DNA of 64,000 nt. Source: Larix kaempferi. Its lineage: Eukaryota > Streptophyta > Pinopsida > Pinales > Pinaceae. A program made the position numbers and the translations under genes. The notes beneath the pieces were generated by a model that worked only from the letters and a program-made list of their open reading frames with translations, was not told the origin of the DNA and did not search any database. How positions within the stretch are numbered: the first letter of the stretch is position 1; the number at the start of each line of letters is the position of its first letter. Of the stretch, positions 36,865 through 45,542 are shown one piece after another. The stretch spans positions 5,518,001 to 5,582,000 of the forward strand of contig BSBM01000637.1 of assembly GCA_027924585.1 (NCBI GenBank), in the 5' to 3' direction.

Positions 36865-36873
36865 TATAAATAA
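36865..36873 (+). promoter_or_regulatory. TATA-like box upstream of the accessory ORF
   Basis: TATAAATAA lies in the only sizeable non-coding gap of the internal region (36669-36985), about 120 bp before the ATG of the accessory ORF. GC-rich sequence flanks it on the left (GGGTCCGCTGCGCC). Its position suggests a separate internal promoter for the accessory ORF. This is inferred from the sequence only. Confidence 0.4.
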
Positions 36874-36985
36874 TGCCACATTCAAACTCACGGGCATTAC
36901 TAAGCACTTAGAATTTTCTTGTGAACAGTTTTGTCTGAGTTATTTTTCGCAAGCTATCTGAAAACCTATGAGAGTTGCCTAGTGG

Positions 36986-39889
36986 ATGTCTAAGTGGTAT
37001 TCCATGGAAGAAGAGTTCATGATCCAAGAGACTGTGAAAGTATTCCTGTACGGGGGTATCAAAGGGTTAATGAGAACCCCAACTAAGAAGGTTGTCATAG
37101 AACCAGGTCAAGCATCAAGACAATCACCAAGACACGGTCCAGTGATGGAAGACAGAGGAAAAACTCTAGTAGGACCAAGGACGAAGGTACCTAAGATGGC
37201 ATCGATAGTGTAAAAGCCACCGCTAACGGATAAGGAGATACCTTTGACCTTAACCCTAGACTACATTTCACCGCATACTCTGGATGCACCAGTTTTCAAG
37301 TTGCCAAAGAATGCCAAATATGGCATCCCCCTATCGCCGGTATCAAAACATGTCAAGGTGGAGAAAAACTTGCTGGGTAAAATCCCAGAATGTAGATGGG
37401 AGGATTATGATCTACTTGTAGTGCAGAAGGAGGAGCCCAATAAGCCAAAATTCCCACAGTTCCAACTGGACCAGTACATGTGCTGAAAAAAGGACACAAA
37501 GGGTGAGCTTAACCTGGTCTCCCAAAGTTGGTTATATGGAGTAGTCCAGTCTGGGATGCTCAATCTACTCAAACTTCTGCATTTCAATAGGTCTCCAAAG
37601 CTGACTGTGGTAGTGTGCACGCTGATGGAACGCATTCACCAGGGTTATTTGTGGCTCGACCACATTGTTGACCTAACTATCGAAATCATCCACCGCATTA
37701 CTGGGTTGAGTAAAAGGGGTAAGGATCCCAAGCAATTCTTCCAAGGGAAGAGCAAGGATAAGGAAGCTGCGGAAAATATGAAGAAAACCCAGGTATTCAT
37801 CAAAGGGAAGATGGGTTTCGAAACAGAAGAAATAGATGATAAAGACACAAGATTTGTCATGCAACTGTTAGCGGGCAAGATTCTTCGCACATGCAGGCCT
37901 CTCGAGGTAAGTGCAGGTGCAGTACTGCTTGGCGCCGCGGCCCGCGGATGGAGGCCAATTTAATTGGTCTCAGTACTTACTGAATGAGTTCATGGAAGAG
38001 CTCAATAACACGCGGCTTAACGGAGGGAATTTCCATTATACCTAGCTTATAGTACTGATCGCTTTTGTTGGCTAGAAGGAGCTAAAGGATTACATTGGTG
38101 TAATCACTAATACCAACGAGTGCAAAGGACCGCGTTACTCAAATCTATGGGCAAATATGAACTCACAAAGACAGTACGCGAACGCTGAGGCCTTCTACCA
38201 GTATTATGACCAGCTACGTGTAGCAATCATACTGACACCATGGATAACAAAGCAGGTAACTAGTAGGTATATCCGCATTGTGAATTTTTATGTTGACATG
38301 TGTAGCATTTATATTTCAGCCATGGTGCAGCAGAAGAAGGTGGAATGGTTTCCAGGGAACTACCATATGTACGAAGAGGATATCGATAATATCTTGAAGG
38401 AATGGTCTGCCGAGTTCTGTGTAGAAATTTTAGACGTCACAAGTGACTCCGGTGAGGATGTACCTATTCCATTTCCTATTACCAAAGAGAAGCAGACAGG
38501 AAAAAGAAAGGAACCTGAAAGCCCAGGATAGAAAAAGGGGGCAAGGAAGAAACATAAAGCTGATAAGGGCAAGTTGGACACAGTACTCAAGAGCGATGAT
38601 TATGAAATGGTCAGGGTAGAGTTCATAGAGCAGATGGAAGATCTAATGTCGGATCAAGAGAAAAAGGATAAGGAAATATAGGATACTCTGCAAAAGAATC
38701 TGACCGCGTTGCAGGCGATTACACTGAAAATTGAAGAAGTACACAAGAGATTACCTCCACCGCGTGACTCAGAGTCCGAAGGGAAGTTGGGAAGAACTTC
38801 ATAGCAGAGAACACCACAGTTAACCATGGCCATCCCTACAAAGTCCCGTATCGTCCATCTAAACCCGATAACAGTAAGTTTACCTATGCCAGAGAAACTT
38901 ATGTTGGATACAACGGATGTCAAGCGTGTGGAGCTTGACTTGGAAAAAATACCACTGTCGGGCCTGCATTATTTACATCTGCAGTGTGTGGAGGAAATGC
39001 ATGAGCAAACCAATGACGCGCTGAAGGGACAGACTGAGCTACAAGCAGCTAATCGGCAGTTGGAAGAGTCTAGCTCATAGAGCGCTATGCAACTACAAGA
39101 TGAGCATGATCGTCGAAAAATACTAGAGTCCACGATCACTGCAGTAGCAGATGGTATAGACGACTTTGAAGTCCAGGAAGATCCTAGGGATACTATTGTC
39201 AAGATTGGTGAACTGGTCACCAGTCTTAAAGTACAGATGCAGGACATAGAGATTGTACATGAGGCTAACATTGCTTCTTTGAAGGAGCAAATAAACCCAC
39301 AGACCCCACTGAATGAGTAGCAGCTCAGAGTAGAAGTTGTGAGGTCGCAACAAATAATATTGCTACTGAAGTGGCTAAGTGCCAAAATCTGTTGGAAGCA
39401 GCATCAAAGGCATTTACTGCCCTCGAAGAAGACCCGGTGTTGCTGCAAGTAAAGAATGCAGCGAAAGAAAAGCAAGCTGCCTTGGAGAGGTTGGATGCAG
39501 AAGTGAAGGCCCTACTACCAAGAGATAGGATCCAGAAGTACAGGGAAATAACCACCCTCAAGAAGGAAGTGCAAGCCTTACAAGAGAAGGAGACTGAACT
39601 CGGGGACAAAGTGCAACCATTGCTGGAGGATTCCAGCATGATCTCACAGGAGATCGAGGAAAATATAAAGGAGTTGCGTGAGAACCAAGAACATGTGGAA
39701 GGACAGCTCGGTGATGATATCACACCCGAGATGATGGATAGAGTCAAGCAAGTCGAGCAAGATATGAAGGATGCAATAGAAAAGATAATCGACACATATA
39801 ATGAGTTCGCTACGAAGGTAGTTGCACAAGAGACGGAACAGCTCGGGGAAGCCGAAGTCGCAAGTGGCTCGAGGGCGAGCCACATGTAA
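36986..39889 (+). pseudogene. Large post-pol accessory ORF, coiled-coil, function unknown
   Basis: About 967 codons from ATG 36986 to TAA 39887-39889, with frameshifts near 37950 and 39350 and several stops. The N-terminal part (to about codon 500) is globular: KLPKNAKYGIPLSPVSKHV, TLMERIHQGYLWLDHIVDLT, KTQVFIKGKMGFETEEID, and later AEAFYQYYDQLRVAIIL and VEWFPGNYHMYEEDIDNIL. A basic stretch (KKGARKKHKADKGK, about 38530) could be a nuclear signal. The last 300 codons are Glu/Lys/Gln-rich with long heptads (LKKEVQALQEKETELGDKV), a long coiled coil. I see no signal peptide or transmembrane segment, so an envelope role is not supported. I recognise no family. Confidence 0.7.
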
Positions 39890-39901
39890 GTGTTAGGGGC
39901 C

Positions 39902-41498
39902 TGTTGGGCCTAGCCCAAGTGGGGCAATTTTGAGCAAGAAGGTGTTTTGGAACTGCGGAGATGAGCGCATCTCGGCTAAAACAAGTTTATATAATGTTTT
40001 GGGATGCTGCGAAGTTGCGCACAACACAAAAACGGAGGAAGCTGGAAGGATTAGTACTGCGAGGAGGCAGTGCTGCGAATTGTTGACTCCGTGGAATGCC
40101 AGCAAACCAGAGTGTTGGACGGAAGATGGAAAGTGTTCCGGTTAGACCGTAGGTGGTCTATTTTTGGTAAATATGCTCTAGGAGTGCTAAGCGGCGGGCA
40201 TGAGCAAATCAGGAAGAAAGCGACTGGTCGCACACGTGGAATACGCCACTACTTGAACCAGTCACACTAAACCGTTAGAGGAAGAACCGCTTGGTGAAAT
40301 CAACCTATTGGCATGCGCACAACAGGAAGGCTGATAGCGACGTGGTGCATGCGCGAAAGACCGCCACGATGGAATATTCACTACCAAAGGCCAGAAGTCC
40401 AGTTTTTGGGAAACCGTGACAGTTTTTGTAAACCTAAGGGTTCTTGCCTACAAATTGTAAACACATGACCTACGGGAATGATCTATAAAGAAAGAATTTT
40501 TGTATGGGGAATTGTTACTCTTCATTTTTTAGCATTGTTAGAATCTTTGAGCTTGAAAGCTATTGTAAAGGCTCTGCAGCTGTGTGTGCAGAGACCTATC
40601 TGAGAGAGAAGAGAGTCTACAACTGAGTGCACAGACTAAGAAATGTTGTACCCTTCCCAAAATATCAATTTAACAACAATTCTTGTGGACGTAGCCTCCA
40701 TCTGGGGGTTGAACCACGTTAAATACTGTGTAGTGTGATTTCTTGTGTCTTTGCACTGTTCATTTGCTTAGTATGGATGGTTAATACCACAGATTATCTG
40801 TTATGTGATTGATTTTATATGTATTCGTCGAAGGGATGGTGGGAATAGTATGTTAAGTAATACATGTGTGGATGAATGCTAAGTATTCAACACTTCTAAG
40901 TCTTTGAATGGATGAAATTGTTGGATAATCACACAGTTAAGCACTAGATTTGAGCATAGCATTAGAGCGTGTAGTAGTGTATGTTTTATTCAATTGCATG
41001 CACCATAATGATAATAACCTAAGTGTTGTCGAATGGATAAAGATCGTTAAGTAAGCTTGAGCAGAGTTGAGCAAGTCCTGAAGTGGACGCGCGGTCCGGT
41101 TGACGCGCTGACCCATCGTAAGTGATGCAGGATAAGCTGCTGATAGCTTATCGTCGTAACGCTAGAAGTATCCCATACCACACAGTCTGTGGATATGCTA
41201 GTTGCGCAAGCGCCTCAGCTCGCCGAAGTATCCGACGCGAAGTAAAGACTTCGCATAGTTGTCTATCCGCAGCAAGGGTCCTTTACTGAGTTGTACATCA
41301 GTCTCTTTTACACTTGCATCACCAAGTTGTGGAAACGTGATTCTTCAACCACCCCCTCAGCTTCGCCTTGGGTGAGACCTCAGGTTGCCCTCATCTTGTT
41401 GCCGAGAGGGCGGGTGAATAGGGGTTTTGTTGGTTCCTTGAGCCGCGAAGTACCTGGGTCTATATTGGAAACCTATAGCTCAATTATATAGGCCAACA
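39902..41498 (+). repeat. 3' LTR of the 13.3 kb gypsy element
   Basis: 1597 bp, from TGTTGGGCCT to AGGCCAACA, followed by the target duplication AAAAT. A weak purine tract (TTAGGGG) lies directly before it. ORFs inside (40070-40270, 41291-41491) are LTR shadows. Confidence 0.92.
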
Positions 41499-42242
41499 AA
41501 AATCTATGATGAAATATTGCAACTCAGACCCCCGTCAAGAGTCTATATGCTCTACTTAAAGGAAAAGTGGGGAAGGTTCTAGCTGTAAAGGTTAAAACAA
41601 GGCCTATCTTTGGAATTGAACACTATAAGGGAATTTTTGGACACTTCTCTGGACTGCACAGAGTTGGAAAAGGATCAATTGTGTGAATTCTTCTTGCACA
41701 ACTTCATGGTGCCAAGCACACCTAACTGGTCACCTAATCCATACATAGGCAACTTCCGGCTGAGAGCATTATTCTCCTAGATAAACCACGAGGTGGAAAG
41801 GGCACAAAATGATCATATATATCTTGCAGACAAGTGGAAAAACCCATTATGGAATAGGGTCGAGGCATCTCACCCTGAGAAGGTAATGCAGGCCCACCAA
41901 ACTATCACCACTGATGAAGAGTTAATTCCTATCTTGCTTGAAAAACAACAGGAGGCAGTCACACATTTTGATCTCACCCTTCAATGCACATACAAAGAGG
42001 TACAGGAGGCCATCAATGATAGGTGTTCAAGGATCGAAGATGATTTGAGGAAGAAGGAACCTCATTCCCCTCTCAGACTAGAAGTTGACCTCGTCAAAGC
42101 TAAGCTATACAGAGAATCCTTGATCAAGAATCAGCTCAGATGGATTGGCATGAAGCTAAATCCTCCATTTTTCCTCCCTCTAATAATTAAAGAGCATATT
42201 AATGACGAAGAGGAGAAAAGAACATGGGCCAAGGATGACTAG
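41499..42242 (+). pseudogene. Accessory-type ORF of the gag-pol-less element, 3' part
   Basis: If the gypsy element and one AAAAT are set aside, the frame at 28172 continues without a shift into YDEILQLRPPSRVYMLYL. The reading passes stops at about 41579 and 41778, then a 149-codon open stretch (41793-42242) with VERAQNDHIYLADKWKNPLW, EELIPILLEKQQEA and a helical, charged C terminus (EVDLVKAKLYRESLIKNQL) to TAG 42240-42242. Intact splicing of the frame across the insertion shows this was one gene. Function unknown. Confidence 0.75.
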
Positions 42243-42350
42243 AGCATGGGTTACTACAGGAAAGAAGGGACCCCCAGGATGGTCGCATGGGACATCAGAG
42301 AAGCTATCGAAGAGCCGATTGTGTCACCCAAGGATGGGTGAATCCTTCAA

Positions 42351-42362
42351 GCATGGGGGAGA
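42351..42362 (+). promoter_or_regulatory. Polypurine tract of the gag-pol-less element
   Basis: GCATGGGGGAGA directly before the 3' LTR start at 42363. This sets the element's plus-strand orientation. Confidence 0.8.
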
Positions 42363-43731
42363 TGATGAACCCAAATTATAGGTATCCTATAGACTTTTTG
42401 CCACAGTAAATCACAAGATATGATGAAGGAAATACTCCTTTTTTGTGGGAAAATGTATTTACTTTGAATATATAATAAGGATGTCTTAGAGATTATTCTT
42501 TTTATGTTAAAATCATTTTTCCACATGCTAACCTTGGTAATGAGCAGGCATAAATAGGGCATGAAGGTCTTGAGGTATCAATGAGAGTCAAAGCTCAAGA
42601 CTGCAGATAACAAAGGCGCTCAACGCTCATATCTCCCTGAGTTCTAGAGTAGCCCTGATTAAGAGGATCGACATTTATGATCATAGACTAGGTTAGAGTT
42701 AGAGACATATATATATGGACCTCTCGGTTAGCGAGGGAGGTCCTGTTGCTATTTTGGAGAATCAATCCTTTATGCATTTTTGTACTGCGAAGACAGTGTG
42801 TGTTAAAGAATTTCCTGAACCATAAAGTTACTATTTTAATAAGAAGACTGATGTTACTTTCAATCCTACATTTATAAGTTTTCCATACTCCTGAGTACGG
42901 GTTGGGGAGGTCCCCTCCAACATGTAAGTCAGGAGCTTTACTCTGTTTTCAGGTATTTTCCATATGTGTTGTGTATTGATTTAATCCTTATCATATATGT
43001 AAGTATTTTGATGGAATTTGAATGAAATGGTTTTATTTCAGTATTAAACGATCGTTTTGATTCAACACAATATCTGTAGTTGGTTACAGCACATTCCATA
43101 GTTTGGTAGAACTCTTTCTGTAGTCCTGTAGCTGCATTCTGCGCAAGTGTATTTTGACATCTGTTTTCATGCATTCTTATATTAGTTTTAAAACAATGAT
43201 TCAGATCTAGGAGCTCATGCATATTTACCTTATCAGAGTTAGATAATAGAGGTTAATCGCTTTCAGTTATTTAGTTTAATTAATGATCATCACTTTGGGT
43301 GTTTAATCTGAATAGATATGATTGGTTACTTCTCAGCATTGGATATTTACATTCTGATTTGGTTTTCAGTATTTAAGTTTTTATATTGGACTTTCGATAT
43401 TCAACACTTGATTCTCAGCATTCACTTATTTCTAGACTAAGTTTATCCATATTTCAGCATTTCAATTCTTAATACAGATTTACAGTTTTCATCATTTAAC
43501 TTCTTAGCATAGGAATTTGTCATTCATAGATTCATAATATTTTTAGCTCACTTTCTTCTTCGATTAGAGAAACCTTTAAGACATATACCAACACCCCAAA
43601 CATGATGAAGACTATCCTGTAGAGTGCATACAGTGCTAGCACCTCTGAAGTTTGTACGTCCCCTGGTCGATAATTAAAGCATGCTCCTGGTATAGCTTCC
43701 CTAATTAGGCATCCATTCTTGGAGACCACCA
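42363..43731 (+). repeat. 3' LTR of the gag-pol-less element
   Basis: 1369 bp from TGATGAACCC to GAGACCACCA, followed by CATAC. It matches 24484-25882 with scattered substitutions and a gap of about 30 bp. Confidence 0.92.
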
Positions 43732-43807
43732 CATACATCACTTGTATTCAATATTTACATTAAAAGCCAATACATCATAAGGGTCAAAATGGGGGTATTA
43801 CACTTGG

Positions 43808-44546
43808 CTATCAACTCAAGGTTTTCTCACAGGTTTCTAAGAATATCACAGTCTAAAAATTCACCCCAGGGTTCAGGTCGATGGATCCCCCGTTGGATTT
43901 AACTTCCCACACGAATTTATGGGAGAATTTGGCACTCCAAATTGTGGGTTTTCTCAGAATCATTATTTTCCTTTTTCTTTTCACTGCTCGGCTTTGTAAT
44001 GCATGAAAACTATCCTTCCTAGTAAATAATGGAATGGGAATGAGGGAAAATGAATTCCCAGGAGGCAGAGTGACTTGTGGATCAAGGAAATAGAACCCCA
44101 TAGCATGCCATCCGAAATTTCAGGTATGTCCATACTCCATCGGCCTCATGAATGGTTTTCTTCAACCACTTCCTTAAAACATAACTAAATGTCAGCAAGG
44201 AAAGCCAAATGGGTTCTCAAGATGGCATTTTTCATCCTATGGTTCAATTTCACAACCCCCTCACCTCTCCCCAGTGGACACACATGGCCCCCCTCTTATT
44301 AGTTTCCTCCATAGCCAGTGTTTTTGGTATTTTTATTGAAATATTAATATCTACATCATTTACAATTTCCCGTGGCTTAATAGTACATGGATAACATAAT
44401 ATCAAATACTTTCCTTTTACATAAAATCGAGCATCCACTAGCAGGGCCTTGGCCTTGAGCTCCACACTAGTAAACCATACATCGCATATATACAATATTT
44501 ACATTGAAAGCCAATATGTCCTAAGGGTCAAAATGGGGGTATCACA
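43808..44546 (-). repeat. Chromovirus 5' LTR, second part
   Basis: 739 bp that resume the chromovirus LTR after the solo-LTR insertion. They match about 8865-9604 of the other LTR and end GGGTATCACA. Confidence 0.9.
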
Positions 44547-44582
44547 TTTACCTCCCCCTTAGAACAACACCATCCTCGGTGT
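44547..44582 (-). repeat. Remnant of a second chromovirus internal region
   Basis: TTTACCTCCCCCTTAGAAC and the following bases match the polypurine tract and adjacent 3' internal sequence at 9605-9640. They lie outside the right LTR. An LTR with internal sequence on both sides indicates a tandem LTR-internal-LTR-internal arrangement that was later truncated here. Confidence 0.82.
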
Positions 44583-44596
44583 CCTCATCTTTGAGT

Positions 44597-45180
44597 CTAG
44601 AAACCCTCCCACACCGTCAATGCATGCGTCTAGTCTAACCATGCAAAATATCAGTCCATACAAGCACAAATTGAACAAATTTCAATGTTGGCCCTGTGCA
44701 GTACATTAATTAATCTCTATGTTTGGTTTTTCATTGTCGAATTGTTTTTGTTAGTCATGTTTGATTCCGGAAACCATCCCACACCCACAATGCATGTTTC
44801 TAGTCTAACCATGCCAAATTTCAATCCATACAAGCACGAATTGAAAAACAATCAACGTTGGCCCCGTGCAGTACATTAATTAATCTATACATTTGATTTT
44901 TTATTTTCGAATTGTTTGTGTTAGTCATGTTTAAGTCTGGACCATGCCAAATTTCAGTCCATGCAAGCACAAATTGAAAAAATTTCAACGTTGGCCCTAT
45001 GTAGTACATTAATTAATCTATAGGTTTGGTTTTTTACTTTCAAATTGTTTATGTCTAGAAACCCTCCCACACTGTCAATTCATGTGTCTAGTCTAACCAT
45101 GCCAAATTTCAGTACATACAAGCGCAAATTGAAAACATTTCAACGTTGGCCTCATTCAGTACATGATCAAGCACGCCATT
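44597..45180. repeat. Tandem repeat of about 170 bp
   Basis: Units begin near 44600, 44770, 44935 (lacking about 50 bp) and 45058. They share TCTAGTCTAACCATGC, CAGTCCATACAAGCAC and TTTCAACGTTGGCC, with CAGTACATTAATTAATCT between. A diverged copy of the core lies at 55385-55450. The array sits between the chromovirus remnant and the CACTA-like gene, perhaps in the transposon's 3' subterminal region. Confidence 0.82.
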
Positions 45181-45542
45181 TGGGTTAGCATGATCATTGT
45201 GCATTTCCTTATTGATATTCTCTTTGTTTGGAGAATAATTTAATATCCTCTACTAAACAAGGCCAACCAAGTGAAGGTGGAAGCTCATCTGACCCCCCCC
45301 CCCCTCATGTCACTCTCAATCCCCCATAACCCAACAAAATCTATGTACAAAAAATAATTTATTGTGTTTTTTGTCACACTTAAGAAGCAATGTCTCTAAT
45401 TATAACATATTCCAATATACAGGAAAATGGAAAAAGCACTAAGAAAAAATTAATTTATACGTACTAATAAAATTCAATGCTTCTATATCAATATTAAATA
45501 AAAATATATAGAGTAGATATATTAAGGAATAACTCATACACT

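Larger units (their letters stand above)
28173..41498 (+). mobile_element. 13.3 kb Ty3/gypsy element with extra ORFs before gag and after pol
   Basis: LTRs 28173-29769 and 39902-41498, both 1597 bp, begin TGTTGGGCCT and end AGGCCAACA. The target duplication AAAAT lies at 28168-28172 and 41499-41503. The interior is about 10.1 kb: a pre-gag ORF, gag with several zinc knuckles, protease, a second gag-like domain, reverse transcriptase, RNase H, integrase, a small basic ORF, a non-coding gap with a TATA-like box, and an accessory ORF of about 960 codons reaching almost to the 3' LTR. The reverse-transcriptase-before-integrase order marks it as gypsy. Size and extra ORFs recall the Tat/Ogre/Athila group. 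Lineage is not proven. All genes contain stops. Confidence 0.93.
24484..43731 (+). mobile_element. LTR retrotransposon without gag-pol, carrying one accessory-type ORF
   Basis: LTRs 24484-25882 and 42363-43731 are bounded on the right copy by TG and CA. The 5 bp duplication CATAC lies at 24479-24483 and 43732-43736. Without the nested 13.3 kb gypsy element its length is about 5.9 kb, with about 3.1 kb internal. The interior has a short minisatellite, a non-coding leader, one long broken ORF (26767-28172 continuing at 41499-42242) and a purine tract at the 3' LTR. I see no reverse transcriptase, RNase H, protease or integrase motif, so it must have moved using proteins from another element. 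Confidence 0.9.
22998..43802 (-). mobile_element. Solo LTR of a related gypsy family, split by later insertions
   Basis: Plus-strand ends are TGTCACATGCC (22998) and GGGTATTACA (43802), with the 5 bp duplication CTTGG at 22993-22997 and 43803-43807. Own sequence is 22998-24483 plus 43737-43802, about 1.55 kb. Much of it resembles the chromovirus LTR it landed in (23280-24450 resembles 22470-23000 and 8860-9530), so it comes from a sister family. There is no internal region, so it is a solo LTR left by LTR-LTR recombination. The apparent tandem duplication of 22.5 kb and 23.3 kb is explained by this insertion. Confidence 0.88.
7101..44546 (-). mobile_element. Ty3/gypsy chromovirus LTR retrotransposon, degenerate, host of all other insertions in this stretch
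   Basis: The LTRs (7101-9604, and 21245-22997 joined to 43808-44546) start TGTGATACC and end GTTACA on the minus strand. A purine tract borders the 3' LTR and an initiator-Met-like primer site borders the 5' LTR. The minus-strand order is gag with a zinc knuckle, protease, reverse transcriptase, RNase H, integrase and a chromodomain-like C terminus, which is the chromovirus arrangement. Without the nested insertions the element is about 9.8 kb. A copia element interrupts integrase, and a solo LTR (itself containing two more elements) interrupts the 5' LTR. All genes carry stops. Internal sequence continues past the right LTR (44547-44582), so no target duplication can be defined. Confidence 0.93.

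Noticed and set aside
36986-39889. Envelope-like gene after pol.
   Set aside because: No signal peptide, transmembrane segment or cleavage motif is visible, and the C-terminal third is a soluble coiled coil.
45293-45305. Run of about 13 C residues as a possible regulatory or G-quadruplex site.
   Set aside because: A single homopolymer run without other G or C tracts. It could be slippage or a sequencing artefact.
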